Source: Phycisphaerales bacterium
Lineage (GTDB): Bacteria > Planctomycetota > Phycisphaerae > Phycisphaerales > UBA1924
DNA length: 57,534 nt
NCBI GenBank assembly: GCA_022072615.1
Contig: JAJVHS010000057.1
Span: 1-57,534, forward strand
Direction of reading: 5' to 3'
Below are positions 31,899 to 41,225 of this stretch, piece by piece. Within the stretch, counting starts at the first letter, position 1, and the number at the start of each line of letters is the position of its first letter. Made by a program: the position numbers and the translations under genes. The notes under the pieces were generated by a model. The model searched no databases. It saw only the letters and a program-made list of their open reading frames with translations, and was not told where the DNA came from.

Positions 31899-34493
31899 AT
31901 GCGGGCCGGGGAACAACGCCGCATCGTGCGAGATGCCCGGGCACGCGCGGCAGGCGTGCTGGGGTTGCTGCTCATCGGTATGGGAGCCGCATGGTCGCTC
32001 ACGCGCGGTGATCCCGACACTGACACCATCCAGCCGCTCGCGCTGTTTGCCGCGAGCGGCTCGTGCGCACTGGCGGCGCTGGTGGCGTCGCTGGGTTCGC
32101 GTGAGAGTCACTCGCGGCGGGGCAAGGCGCTAAGGGTGCTGCACGCGGCGCTGCTCGGGGCCGCGGTGGTCGTGTTCGGAGCGGGGTGGTGGCTGGCCAG
32201 GACGCGGATCGGGGAGGAGACGCTCGCGGGCACGCTGCGCCGCGAGGGGCCGATGCTCGTCCGCGTGCGCGGCGTGGTGATCGATCGACCGGATGCGTCG
32301 AGCACGCGGCGGGGCGCTCTGGCGGCGTACCAGCGCTCCACGCCCGCGAGCCGGTTCGGCGTGTCGGTTCGCGAGATCGAGACCGCAGGCGGATGGGTCC
32401 GTGCGACGGGTACCCTGCGGGTGCGCGTCGCCGGGGTGGACGGAATCGATCGCGGGCACCTGGTGACGCCCGGCGGGACCGTGCACGCGGGCGACATGAT
32501 CACGCTGAGCGGCGAGGCTCGGGGCGTGGGCGTGGTGGGCGGCGATGTGCTCGGCAACCCCGGCGCGGCCGACGTCGCGGCGTGGTCGGCGCAAGAGGGG
32601 ATCGCGGGGTTTCTCTCCGTGGACAGTCCTGCACTGGTCTTGATCGACCCTGACATCGATCCTGGGTGGACCGACCGGGTGATCGGTCGGCTGCTCCGAG
32701 CGCGAGCGTCGCTCCAGCACGCGGCGATCCGGGCGCTGGCGCCGCGCGAGCTGCCGGCCGTCCCCGCGGGCTGGGAGGAGCACGCCCAGGTGCGGGAAGA
32801 GGCTCGGGCGCTGCTGCTGTCGCTGGTGCTCGGGGTGGATGAGTTCCGCCAGGACCAGGTTGAGCAGCGTTTCACGCGGATCGGCGTCGTGCACGTGCTG
32901 GCGATCTCGGGGTTCCACGTCGCGCTGCTGGCGGTGATGGTGGCGACGGCAGTGCGGCTCACGGGCGAGCACGGGCGGTGGGAATCGATCATCGTGGCGG
33001 CCGCGGTCGTGCTGTACGCGGCGATCGTGCCCGCGTCGGCCCCCGCGCTGCGAGCCGCGGTGTGCGTGATCGCGCTGATGACGTCACGGGCGGCGGGCCG
33101 GCGGTACGACGATGCGTGCGTGCTGATCTGGACGGCAGTGATCCTGGCGTTGTGGAAACCCGTGGAAGCGTTCAGCCTCGGGTACGTGCTGAGTTTCGGC
33201 CTGTGCGGGCTGCTGATGATCGCCGGCGAGCGGGCGCACCACCGGATGGCCGGGCCGCGGCTGCGCGGGCTGGTACCGAGGCGATCCGGACCCTGGCGGT
33301 ACGTGCTTGACCGCGCGGGACGGGCCGCGACCGCGACGCTGCTGTGCTGGACGGTGTCGGCCCCGATCATCGCGTGGTGGACGGGCTGGTTCTCGCCCGC
33401 GGCGATCGTCGCCTCCATCATCATCGTGCCGGCGGTCTCGCTTGTTCTTGGCGCCGGGCTGGGGGTGATGGTGATCGGCATCGCGGCGGGGCTCGTCGCG
33501 CCGGCGTGGGCCGACGACGTGTGCGCGCTGCTCGGCCACGGCGTTGAGCTTGCGGCCCGGGGCGTTGTGATCGCGGTGCGGTGGGTGGATGAGCTGCCGC
33601 TGGGGAGCATGCGCGTGCCGCCGATCAGCCTTGCGTGGTCAATTGGCGCCTCGGCGGTCGCGCTGGCGTGGTTCATCCGCGGGCACGTCGGTCATCGCGG
33701 GCTGTGGATCGCGACGGCCGGGCTGGCGGCGTGGCTCGGCGTGGAGGCGTGGCTCCGATGGCCGTCGCTGGAGCTTCATGAGAAGACGCTGCTGCGAGCG
33801 GATGTGCTCGCGGTGGGCGACGGCGTGTGCGTGAGCGTGCGGAGCCGCGGCGAGCGGGGCGTCGAATCGATGCTGATCGGCGCGGGGTCGTCGCGGCCGA
33901 GTCTTGGGCTGCGAGCAGTGCCGGCCGCGCTCCGGCGGATGGGATCGTGGCGGGTGGACTCGGCGCTGGTGCTCGGCGATGAACCCGACCATTTCATCAT
34001 GCTGATCGACCTGGCGCGGTCGTGCCGGCTGCGGCGTGCGCTGGTGAATTCGATCGTGTTCGAACACGCGGCTGCCGACCGCCGCGGCATCCACGCCGGG
34101 CTGATGCGCGAGCTCGAACAGTTGGGCATCGAGGTTATCCCGGTGAGCTCGGGATCGAGGATCGCGGTCGCGGGGATCGACATCGAGCTGGTGGCCGGAG
34201 AACGGTCGCTGCGGGCGGTCGCGGCCGATGCCCGCGGCCCGCTGTTCCTGGTGACGCATGATGCTCCGGCGGCGGCGATGCGCGTGCCCGCCGTCGTCGC
34301 GGCGAGCACCGCGGCCGGGCACATCGGCGTCCACCAGATCTTCCGCGAACTCCGCTTCGAGGAACTGGTGCTGAGCACGCAGGACGTGCCAGACGAGTTG
34401 ATCGACGAGACCGGCGTGACGGCAACCGCGACATCGGGCGCGGTGACACTGGAGTGGGACGAGCAGCGGGCGTTGAAACTTCGAAGGCCGTGA
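31899..34493 (+). CDS. comEC: ComEC/Rec2-family DNA uptake channel protein
   Basis: 864 residues from the ATG at 31899. ComEC forms the inner-membrane channel for single-stranded DNA in natural transformation. The N-terminal OB-like domain (VRVRGVVIDRPDAS) is followed by the competence domain with FTRIGVVHVLAISGFHVALL, the family hallmark, then VLYAAIVPASAPALRAAVCV and about ten membrane segments. The C-terminal 210 residues correspond to the metallo-beta-lactamase part (RADVLAVGDGVCVSV), but the metal motif HxHxDH is replaced by LVLGDEPDHFIM, so the nuclease centre is probably lost. It is a single gene after a strong terminator; no comEA or comF is adjacent. DNA uptake is therefore possible, but not shown. 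Confidence 0.88.
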   Translation: MRAGEQRRIVRDARARAAGVLGLLLIGMGAAWSLTRGDPDTDTIQPLALFAASGSCALAALVASLGSRESHSRRGKALRVLHAALLGAAVVVFGAGWWLARTRIGEETLAGTLRREGPMLVRVRGVVIDRPDASSTRRGALAAYQRSTPASRFGVSVREIETAGGWVRATGTLRVRVAGVDGIDRGHLVTPGGTVHAGDMITLSGEARGVGVVGGDVLGNPGAADVAAWSAQEGIAGFLSVDSPALVLIDPDIDPGWTDRVIGRLLRARASLQHAAIRALAPRELPAVPAGWEEHAQVREEARALLLSLVLGVDEFRQDQVEQRFTRIGVVHVLAISGFHVALLAVMVATAVRLTGEHGRWESIIVAAAVVLYAAIVPASAPALRAAVCVIALMTSRAAGRRYDDACVLIWTAVILALWKPVEAFSLGYVLSFGLCGLLMIAGERAHHRMAGPRLRGLVPRRSGPWRYVLDRAGRAATATLLCWTVSAPIIAWWTGWFSPAAIVASIIIVPAVSLVLGAGLGVMVIGIAAGLVAPAWADDVCALLGHGVELAARGVVIAVRWVDELPLGSMRVPPISLAWSIGASAVALAWFIRGHVGHRGLWIATAGLAAWLGVEAWLRWPSLELHEKTLLRADVLAVGDGVCVSVRSRGERGVESMLIGAGSSRPSLGLRAVPAALRRMGSWRVDSALVLGDEPDHFIMLIDLARSCRLRRALVNSIVFEHAAADRRGIHAGLMRELEQLGIEVIPVSSGSRIAVAGIDIELVAGERSLRAVAADARGPLFLVTHDAPAAAMRVPAVVAASTAAGHIGVHQIFRELRFEELVLSTQDVPDELIDETGVTATATSGAVTLEWDEQRALKLRRP

Positions 34494-34510
34494 CGAAGCG
34501 TGCCGCGGCG

Positions 34511-35374
34511 CTAATCGGGCACTTCCACCAGCCGCGAGGGCTGGAGGCGGAAGTCGGATGCGCCCTGGCCGGTTCGCCCGGGCAGACGCTCGCGCACCGC
34601 TTCGCCGTTGAGCAGGTTGTGCGGGTACTTGTGACGGGCCAGCGCGAGCGCCGCGCCTTCACCGCGGAACCTGCTGGTGAATCCGGCGTCGCCTTCGTCG
34701 TAGATGCCAACGGTGACCATGCTCCGGTTGGGCCCGTGGTAGTAGTACGCCTGCTCGCCTTCGCTGCGCAGGCGGGTGACGGCTTCCTCGGCGGCGGCTC
34801 GGAACTGCTGAAGGTCTTCCTTGGTCGGCTCGGAGTTGTCCGGGCGGCCGTAGACCGCGATCTGGAGCGTGTAGAGGGGCTTGCGCGTGGCTCGCCGGAC
34901 CTTGACGGTGGCAAGGTCGTAGTCGGGCATTGATCCCGCGCTGGCGCCGGGGGGCGCGAGGAAGGCGTTCTCGTAGGGACGGGCGCCGTCGATTTCGAGC
35001 GACCGGACGTACTCGAGCTCGCGCTGGGCATCCCCGCTGGTGCCGGATTCGAAGCTCCCGTAGAGGAGCACGTACCCGGTGCCGCGCTTCACGAGGCTTA
35101 CGTCCTTGAGCCCGCTGAGCGCCTGGGCTCGGAAAAGGGCGGTGTGGGCGGCGGCCTCGAAGGTCTGCCCGGGCGAGACGTTGTCGCGATCGGGGCTGAA
35201 CGCGCCCAGGACGATGGACCAGGCGCCGTTCTCGGCGGAGGGATCCGTGCCGTCCGGGCTGGACACCGGCCGGCCGAAGACGTTGGTGGTGGGAAGGGTG
35301 GGCTCGGGAGCGGGCTCCTGGCTGGCGCAGCCGGTCAGGGCGGCCCCCACCACCAAGGCTGAAGCCGTCATCAT
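34511..35374 (-). CDS. lipoprotein of unknown function
   Basis: 287 residues from the ATG at 35374. The first 16 residues end in a lipobox, VVGAALTGCASQ, so the mature protein is probably anchored by a lipid at Cys16. The body has two similar alpha/beta units: WSIVLGAFSPDRDN with KRGTGYVLLYGSFES, and YTLQIAVYGRPDNSE with MVTVGIYDEGDA. Their beta-alpha-beta layout with Gly-rich turns resembles SPOR domains, which bind denuded peptidoglycan at division sites; the match is by pattern and not certain. It is convergent with comEC, 17 bases between stops. The frame extends to 35485, but the lipobox favours the shorter form. Confidence 0.72.
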   Translation of the reverse strand: MMTASALVVGAALTGCASQEPAPEPTLPTTNVFGRPVSSPDGTDPSAENGAWSIVLGAFSPDRDNVSPGQTFEAAAHTALFRAQALSGLKDVSLVKRGTGYVLLYGSFESGTSGDAQRELEYVRSLEIDGARPYENAFLAPPGASAGSMPDYDLATVKVRRATRKPLYTLQIAVYGRPDNSEPTKEDLQQFRAAAEEAVTRLRSEGEQAYYYHGPNRSMVTVGIYDEGDAGFTSRFRGEGAALALARHKYPHNLLNGEAVRERLPGRTGQGASDFRLQPSRLVEVPD

Positions 35375-35736
35375 TCGGGCGAGGGATCGCCAGGCCAGGG
35401 AAATTCCCTGCCCGGGGCGGGCGTCAACGTCCGCTTTTTGTTGGCGTGGCACGGATGAGCATATTCCCAAGCGGGCGAGCGACAAAACCCCGGAGCACGG
35501 TTAGTTACACCGCGTAAAGTCATGCTGGTAAAGAGTTTACAAAATCTGGAAAACACGATCTTCTTTGAAGGCGGCTTCATGTTGTCACCGATACAACCAT
35601 CGCGGGCGAACCCCCGCCAGCAACGACGGTGCAGGTGACGGCGGTATTTGGGTGCTCTCCGGCGGCCATGCCGAATGGAGAGATGTGGGCCGCGTCTGCA
35701 TCTCGAGCGGGGTATTCGTGCGCGGAGGCCGGAACG
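35375..35736. other. divergent intergenic region before flgM
   Basis: 362 bases. Both neighbouring genes start from it. It has an AT-richer core around 35510-35560 and CCGATACAAC at 35588-35597, which resembles a FliA -10 box; no good -35 is at the right distance. I see no gene in it; a frame from 35629 joins flgM but lacks a start signal. Confidence 0.45.
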
Positions 35737-36036
35737 ATGCAGATCACCAGTTCTCACGCTTCGCTCGCGCCCGTCCGGGCCGCGGCGACGCCGGTGCGCG
35801 CTCGTGTCGAGCGCCAGCCCGAGTCGGTCCCCGGGCGACGCACAGACGACACGGTGGAGGTGTCAGCGATGGCGAACGCATTGAGCAAGCAGACCCAGCC
35901 CGGCACCCGTGTGAGCACGACGGGTGTCCGCCACGGGCTGGTCGACCGCGTTCGCCGCGAGATCGCCGCGGGGACGTACGACACCCCCGAGAAGCTGGAC
36001 ATCGCGCTGGACCGGATGATCGACGAGCTTCTCTGA
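35737..36036 (+). CDS. flgM: anti-sigma-28 factor FlgM
   Basis: 99 residues from the ATG at 35737 with GGAGG upstream. FlgM holds the flagellar sigma factor FliA inactive until the hook is finished and FlgM is exported. The C-terminal half is the conserved sigma-binding part: VDRVRREIAAGTYDTPEKLD then IALDRMIDELL, the R-x-E-I-x-x-G-x-Y pattern of the family. The N-terminal half is disordered (RARVERQPESVPGRRTDDTV), as in other FlgM proteins. The in-frame start at 35629 would add residues of low quality. It stands alone, followed by a strong terminator; fliA is not in the window. Confidence 0.85.
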   Translation: MQITSSHASLAPVRAAATPVRARVERQPESVPGRRTDDTVEVSAMANALSKQTQPGTRVSTTGVRHGLVDRVRREIAAGTYDTPEKLDIALDRMIDELL

Positions 36037-36060
36037 TTGCTGCACAATCAACGTGATGCC

Positions 36061-36087
36061 GCGGCCGCTCACGGAGCGGCCGCTTTT
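36061..36087 (+). terminator. rho-independent terminator after flgM
   Basis: GCGGCCGCT (36061-36069) pairs with AGCGGCCGC (36075-36083), loop CACGG, followed by TTTT. It lies 25 bases after the flgM stop. Confidence 0.9.
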
Positions 36088-36142
36088 CGTGCGCGGGATC
36101 GGCGGAGATCACTCCGGCGCCGGTCCGCACCGGCCACGGGGA

Positions 36143-36916
36143 TCACGGATCCCCGGTGTCCTTGTAGGGGCTGCACCACAGCCGGCCGGGCCTGAGCTTC
36201 AGTTCCTGGTCGTACAGGATGCGGCTCACCCAGAGGCAGCTCCCGTCGAAACGAGCGATGGTGGCACCGGAGTTGTCGTAGCGGCCCTGGGCGTTGTAGT
36301 TCGACTGCCCGTGCCGCTTGCACAGCCCCTCATCGGGGAAACTTGATCCGTCGTTCCAGCCGGTCTTCTGCTCGTCGGTCTCCCAGAAGGCCCAGGCGTC
36401 CGGGCGGTACCGTTCGATCCGCGCGGCGGTGTGCGCGTTGCTGTTGAAGCCCACGACCGCGCCGTTCATGAGGTAGCTGGTGATGTTGTCGGAACTGGCG
36501 TTGCTCTTGAAGGGCGGCTTGTGGGAGGGGCAGCGGAAGGTCTTCTGGATTCCGTCGTGCGGCTGGTCGGCCTCACCGCCCAAATATGGCCAGAGCGATC
36601 CGGTCGAGGCCCCCAGCTTCTTGGACACGACGGTGTTGAGGTTGCCGGTGTAGAGCCATGCCCGGTACTTCTTCGGGACGGGCAGCCACGCCGGGTCGGG
36701 GAAGACGTCCTTGTTGTCGTTGAGGTACATGTGCGACGAGGCGATGAGCTGCTTGAGGTTGTTGGTGCACAGGGCGATCTTGCCCGACTCGCGCGCCTTG
36801 GCCATCGCGGGCAGCAGGATGCCCAGCAGCATCGCGATGATGGCGATGACGATGAGCAGCTCAATGAGGGTGAATGCTCGCCCGCGACCGTGAGGCTGAA
36901 GAGCGTTGCCGGGCAT
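36143..36916 (-). CDS. prepilin-like protein (DUF1559-like)
   Basis: 257 residues from the ATG at 36916. The N-terminus carries [20 protein letters not shown], a prepilin cleavage and methylation site, then [20 protein letters not shown], a helix typical of the planctomycete pseudopilin-like proteins. The C-terminal part has [24 protein letters not shown] and, near the end, [14 protein letters not shown], a variant of the H-X9-DG motif of these proteins. They are very numerous in planctomycetes; the role is unknown. The frame runs to 37009 but the start at 36916 directly precedes the signal. It is convergent with flgM and not linked to the transporter upstream. Confidence 0.85.
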   Translation of the reverse strand: MPGNALQPHGRGRAFTLIELLIVIAIIAMLLGILLPAMAKARESGKIALCTNNLKQLIASSHMYLNDNKDVFPDPAWLPVPKKYRAWLYTGNLNTVVSKKLGASTGSLWPYLGGEADQPHDGIQKTFRCPSHKPPFKSNASSDNITSYLMNGAVVGFNSNAHTAARIERYRPDAWAFWETDEQKTGWNDGSSFPDEGLCKRHGQSNYNAQGRYDNSGATIARFDGSCLWVSRILYDQELKLRPGRLWCSPYKDTGDP

Positions 36917-37051
36917 CGTGGTATCCAGACGGAGGCCTGAGAAGGACGGAACGGCTCTCCCCCTATCGGTGTAGCCGAGACGGCTTTCCAAATCAACTTT
37001 ACGAATCAATCCCGTTGCCGGGCGGGCACCCTCCGCCGGGCATCCCTCCGC

Positions 37052-38971
37052 CTAGTGGCCGGGCGCGTACCAGAGGGGAGCGGAGGGACCGGTCGGCAGC
37101 CCGACCCAGACGTAGATCAGCAGCAGCACCGCCCACGCCACCGCGAAGGCGATCGAATAGGGAACCATAAGAGCGATGAGCTGCCCCATGCCGCTGGCGG
37201 GGCGGTAACGCTGGATCACCGCGAGGATCACGATGGCGTAGGTGTTCAGCGGCGTCACGATGTTGGTGGCGCTGTCGCCCACGCGGTAGGCGCACTGCGT
37301 GAGCTCCGGGCTGATGCCGACCATCATCATCATCGGGACCAGGATGGGGGCGAGCATCGTCCACTTGGCGCTCATCGACGACATGAGCAGGTTGACGACC
37401 ATCGTCACCGCGACGATCCCCAACAGGAGCGCCAGCGGCGGGAGCCCCGAGGAGGCGAGCATGTCGCCGCCGACGAAGGCGAGCATCTGGTCGAGGCGGG
37501 AGTAGCGGAAGCACTCGATGAACTGGGCCGCGAAGAAGGCCATGGCGATGACCGGGGCCATGGACTCCATCGAGTGGATGAACGCCCGGGAGACGTCCTT
37601 CTGCGTCCGCAGCGCCCCGGTCGCGATGCCGTACGCAAGGCCGGGGGTGAGGAAGATGACGATGATGAGCGGAACGATGGCGCCGGACCATCGCGGCTGA
37701 GGCTCGGCCGGGCGCTCGAGGCGGCCGGAGGCCTGGACCGGTTCGCTGAGCACGAAACGAGCGCGGCCGGTGGGCGATGCGTCGGCGGATGCTTCGAGGG
37801 CATACCCGCGGCCGATGGAGACGGTGCCGGGGATCGGCCACCGCTCGGCGGCGGAAGCTTCGAGGGCGCCTGGGCCACCGGAGACGGCGCCGGAGATGGG
37901 CCGCTGTTCGACGGCGGGATCGGCGGGCGTGAACGTGCCCGGAGCCCGCGGCGCCGAGTCGGGGATGGGCCCGTAGGTGGGCGCGGGAGCGGGCATGGGC
38001 CCGGCGAGCGGTGCGCCGGGGACCAAGAGCGCCGCGACCACGGCCGCGACGGCGATCACGAGCGACACGGCCGCCCAGCGCAGCCCGCGCTTCTCGTCCG
38101 GGGTGAGGGATTGATCAGTCGAGCCCGACTGCGAGACGACATCCAGGGAGCGGGTCTTGACCAGCCGCGGCTCGACGATCCATGACGTGATCGCCCAGCC
38201 CACGATCGTGAGCATGAATGTGGAGGCGATCATGAAGTACCAGTTGCAGGTCGCCAAGACCGTGTAGCCCTGGTCGAGCGTGCGTGCCCCGGCCTCGGTG
38301 ATGCCGCTGACGAGGGCGTCGGTGGAGCCGACCAGCAGGTTCGCCGAAAAACCGCCTCCGATCCCGGCGAACGCGGCGGCGACGCCGGCCAGCGGCGGAC
38401 GTCCGAACACAACGTAGAGCCCGGCGGCGAGCGGCGGGAGCACGATGTAACCGGCGTCGCTGGCGACGTTGGACATGATTCCCAGTAACACGACCGTGGG
38501 CGTGAGCAGCTGCGAAGGGACGAGCGAGGCGACCCACTTCATGCCCGCGCCGAACAGGCCGACTTTCTCCGCGACGCCGATGCCGAACATGCTCACCACC
38601 ACCACGCCCAGCGGCGGGAAGTTGAGGAAATTGCGCACCATGTTGGTGATGAGCCAGTAGATCCCCGTCGAGCTCAGCAGGTTGCGCGGGCGGACGGGGT
38701 CGCCGTCCTCGACCAGCTGGATGACCGGGCGGCCGTCCGCGGTGGTCTTTGGCCGGGTGGTGGTCGACCCGTCGGCGGCGGTCACGGTTTCGGTGACGAC
38801 CTGCGGACGCAGCGGCTGGACCTTCCAGTTCATCAGCGACCCGGCGGCCGAGAGGGCCATGATCAGCACGGTCGCGCCGAGGAACAGAAACACCGGATCG
38901 GGCAGCTTGTTGCCGAGCCGCTCAATGAGGCCCAGGAAGCCGCCCGTGATATGGGTACTTTGGTCAGACAT
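37052..38971 (-). CDS. AbgT-family transporter with a long loop insertion
   Basis: 639 residues from the ATG at 38971 with GGAGG upstream. AbgT proteins carry p-aminobenzoyl-glutamate or, in some members, export sulfonamides. The N-terminus has LGNKLPDPVFLFLGATVLIM, followed by VVVVSMFGIGVAEKVGLFGA, LLGIMSNVASDAGYIVLPPL and FAGIGGGFSANLLVGSTDAL, all conserved. The C-terminal half has MAFFAAQFIECFRYSRLDQM and LMSSMSAKWTMLAPILVPMM. The family is normally about 500-520 residues. The excess is a Pro/Ala/Gly-rich segment at residues 321-428 with a repeated GALEAS / YALEAS pattern, placed in a loop between two membrane segments. Direction and substrate here are unknown; no abgA or abgB is adjacent. 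Confidence 0.92.
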   Translation of the reverse strand: MSDQSTHITGGFLGLIERLGNKLPDPVFLFLGATVLIMALSAAGSLMNWKVQPLRPQVVTETVTAADGSTTTRPKTTADGRPVIQLVEDGDPVRPRNLLSSTGIYWLITNMVRNFLNFPPLGVVVVSMFGIGVAEKVGLFGAGMKWVASLVPSQLLTPTVVLLGIMSNVASDAGYIVLPPLAAGLYVVFGRPPLAGVAAAFAGIGGGFSANLLVGSTDALVSGITEAGARTLDQGYTVLATCNWYFMIASTFMLTIVGWAITSWIVEPRLVKTRSLDVVSQSGSTDQSLTPDEKRGLRWAAVSLVIAVAAVVAALLVPGAPLAGPMPAPAPTYGPIPDSAPRAPGTFTPADPAVEQRPISGAVSGGPGALEASAAERWPIPGTVSIGRGYALEASADASPTGRARFVLSEPVQASGRLERPAEPQPRWSGAIVPLIIVIFLTPGLAYGIATGALRTQKDVSRAFIHSMESMAPVIAMAFFAAQFIECFRYSRLDQMLAFVGGDMLASSGLPPLALLLGIVAVTMVVNLLMSSMSAKWTMLAPILVPMMMMVGISPELTQCAYRVGDSATNIVTPLNTYAIVILAVIQRYRPASGMGQLIALMVPYSIAFAVAWAVLLLIYVWVGLPTGPSAPLWYAPGH

Positions 38972-39181
38972 GCCACCTCCGCCACCGGCGCTGAGACCGC
39001 CGGTGTGCGACAGAGACTACAGGCGATGGGTTGCCACGAGCAAGCGCCCCGCGACCGGCATGATCGGGATTGCGGGCGAAGTTCCGACGCGGGCTCGCGT
39101 GCCGCCGCGAAGGATGTCTGGCTCGGGGGCGCGCAAGCGACCATCACGGGTGGAATACCCCGACCGCCGGGAGCACGTGAT

Positions 39182-39796
39182 TCACTTCACCAGGCGTTCC
39201 GCCACGCGCTGTAGCAGGTGCTCGGGCTCGGCCATGCGGCCCTGGCCGACCGTCCGGCACGCCTGCCAGCCTTCGTCGGGACCGACGAACTCGAAGCGGT
39301 CTTGGCGCAGCGTCTCGAGATTGCGCCGGGTGCTCGGCTGGGACCACATCACCGCGTTCATGGACGGGGCGAGCAGGACGGGCGTGCGTGAGCGGTCGAT
39401 GGCGCTGAGGATGAGGGTGACGACGTCGTCGGTCCGCCCGGTGGCGAGCCGAGCCATGCAATCCATCGTGCACGGTGCAACGAGCGCGAGCTCCGTGCGG
39501 GAGGCCAGCGCGATGTGCTGGGGGTCCTGGGTCTCAACGTGCTCCCAGGCGGAGGTGTAGACGTGCCGGCCCGAGAGCGCCTGGAAGGTAAGCGGCGCGA
39601 CGAAGCGCGTGGCCGAGGGCGTCATCGCGACGGTGACGTGCGCGCCGGCCTGGGTCAGGCGGCTGACGACCATCGCGACCTTGTACGCGGCGATGCCGCC
39701 GCAGATGCCGACGAAGATATGGCGCCCGGAGACGTGGGCCGGCAGGGACAGTCCGGCAGCGGCCGGGTTGGCGGCGTCTGGCGCGGGCGTGCCCAT
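39182..39796 (-). CDS. coaC: phosphopantothenoylcysteine decarboxylase (CoaC) domain protein
   Basis: 204 residues from the ATG at 39796 with GAGGAA upstream. This is the flavoprotein half of the CoaBC enzyme, which decarboxylates 4'-phosphopantothenoylcysteine in coenzyme A synthesis. FVGICGGIAAYKVAMVVSRL, HVTVAMTPSATRFVAPLTFQ, QHIALASRTELALVAPCTMD with the catalytic His, and PVLLAPSMNAVMW (usually PAMN) are visible. The CoaB ligase domain, fused in most bacteria, is missing, so a separate coaB is expected elsewhere. It follows rpoZ by 35 bases, the common gmk-rpoZ-coaBC arrangement without gmk. Confidence 0.9.
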   Translation of the reverse strand: MGTPAPDAANPAAAGLSLPAHVSGRHIFVGICGGIAAYKVAMVVSRLTQAGAHVTVAMTPSATRFVAPLTFQALSGRHVYTSAWEHVETQDPQHIALASRTELALVAPCTMDCMARLATGRTDDVVTLILSAIDRSRTPVLLAPSMNAVMWSQPSTRRNLETLRQDRFEFVGPDEGWQACRTVGQGRMAEPEHLLQRVAERLVK

Positions 39797-39831
39797 GCAG
39801 GCAGTTCCTCTTCGGGGGCTCGCGTCGGGGG

Positions 39832-40080
39832 TCAGTCCTCGATGCTGCCGACCGAGGCGACGTCGGAATCGACCTTGAGCGTCGAGGGGTCAAAGTCGAG
39901 GGTGATCTTGTCCTGAAGGATCTCTTCGATCGCGACCTCGAGGTCCGACCGGCCGTTGCGCTCCACCAGCGGGCGGGCGCCCTCCATCAGCTGGACGAGC
40001 CGCCGCTGCACCAGCGAGCAGAGCTTGAACCGTCCGCCGACCTTCTCGACGATGTGATCACTCTTGAGGGCTTCGATCAT
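39832..40080 (-). CDS. rpoZ: RNA polymerase omega subunit
   Basis: 82 residues from the ATG at 40080. Omega helps assemble the beta' subunit of RNA polymerase. HIVEKVGGRFKLCSLVQRRL followed by VQLMEGARPLV corresponds to the conserved helix of omega (usually RFELVLVAAKRARQL), and the C-terminal part is acidic (DLEVAIEEILQDKI). The match is moderate, but the position directly before coaC, the classic rpoZ-coaBC order, supports it. The frame extends to 40155; the start is chosen from AGGAA 12 bases before 40080. Confidence 0.8.
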   Translation of the reverse strand: MIEALKSDHIVEKVGGRFKLCSLVQRRLVQLMEGARPLVERNGRSDLEVAIEEILQDKITLDFDPSTLKVDSDVASVGSIED

Positions 40081-40551
40081 GTCTTGATGTTCCTGGGCCT
40101 GCCGACGGGGGTGTCCGGGGCTCCCCTTGCCGGGCCGACTGGGAGCCAGTCGCAACCGTTAGGGTACAGGCCTGTTGCGATTCCTTACCGGGATGCTTGC
40201 GTCCTGATCGGGTTCATGATAGGCTCCCCGCGTCTTCTGCTCCGGGTTGTGACAGGACGGGGCAGCCGGCTCGGGTCTCGAGCCGCGATTTCGTGAGACG
40301 ACCACGCAAGAGCGTCTTTGTCCTTCGAAGGCTCGTGCATATTGCCAGCCCGTCGGAGGGGGCATTGGGCGGGCGCTTCGCGGAATTGAGGTGCTGGGAC
40401 CGAGACGGCCCGGACCGCCCGTTCCCGTGATTCCACGGGAAGCCAGGCGGACGGGAGTCTTTGAAAAGCTTGAACCGGGATCACGACCATGGCCCGGCGG
40501 CCCACGGTGAGGCTGCCGCAGCGCCCTGGCCGCTCGGTGTGGACGAGGGAC
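40081..40551. other. divergent intergenic region with several hairpins
   Basis: 471 bases between rpoZ and the DUF3553 gene, with no supportable gene. It contains two perfect hairpins: CGGCTCG/CGAGCCG (40267-40273 with 40279-40285, five-base loop) and TTCCCGTG/CACGGGAA (40422-40429 with 40434-40441, loop ATTC). The second lies in the leader of the DUF3553 gene. No clear promoter hexamers were found. Confidence 0.5.
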
Positions 40552-41151
40552 ATGATGATCCGCGAATGGAAGCCCGGCGACAAGGTTCGCCACGCCGGCA
40601 AGCCGGAATGGGGCGTCGGGAACGTCGTTTCCGCGGACGGGTCGCTGCAGGACGGCAGCCCGTGCCAGCGGCTGACGGTGCGGTTCGAACGAGCCGGCAG
40701 CAAGACGCTCTCGACCGCGTTCGCGGATATCCGCTCCGCGGAGGACTTCTACATGGCGCCCGAGCGAGTTTCGGAGGATCCGCTGCTGGCGGCTCACGAT
40801 GAGGCTTCCATCCGGGACGCGCTGATCAAGGTGCCGGAGGACGCAACCGACCCCTTCGTCTCGCTCCGCCGGCGCGTGCAGACAACGCTCGACCTGTACC
40901 GCTACGGGGAGAGCCCCGCGGGGCTGCTCGACTGGGCGGCTCGGCAGACGGGGATGAAGGATCCGCTCTCCCGTTTCAGCCGGCACGAGCTCGAGCAGAT
41001 CTACCAGCGATTCGTCGCCAACGTGGACCAGCACCTTCGCCGGCTGGTGAAGGATGCCCGCAAGCTCGAGCCGGGCCTCGTCCAGGAGATGCTCGGTTCG
41101 GCGCGCCCCGCGGCTCGTCAGGCGCTGCGTCGAGCCGACGACGGACGTTGA
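40552..41151 (+). CDS. DUF3553 domain protein
   Basis: 199 residues from the ATG at 40552 (GAGGGAC just before it); an ATG at 40489 would add 21 residues. The N-terminal 65 residues are the small DUF3553 beta domain: WKPGDKVRHAGKPEWGVGNV and LTVRFERAGSKTLSTAFADI, a fold related to chromatin- or RNA-polymerase-binding Tudor-like domains. The rest is helical (TDPFVSLRRRVQTTLDLYRY, FSRHELEQIYQRFVANVDQH) with no known motif. Function is unknown; a role with nucleic acid or polymerase is an inference from the domain type. Confidence 0.75.
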   Translation: MMIREWKPGDKVRHAGKPEWGVGNVVSADGSLQDGSPCQRLTVRFERAGSKTLSTAFADIRSAEDFYMAPERVSEDPLLAAHDEASIRDALIKVPEDATDPFVSLRRRVQTTLDLYRYGESPAGLLDWAARQTGMKDPLSRFSRHELEQIYQRFVANVDQHLRRLVKDARKLEPGLVQEMLGSARPAARQALRRADDGR

Positions 41152-41225
41152 TCTGAATCAACATCCCGCGCAGCCTGTCGGCCGGGCCAACGGCTGGTCG
41201 TGCCATGCGCACGGCGTGATCGCAT

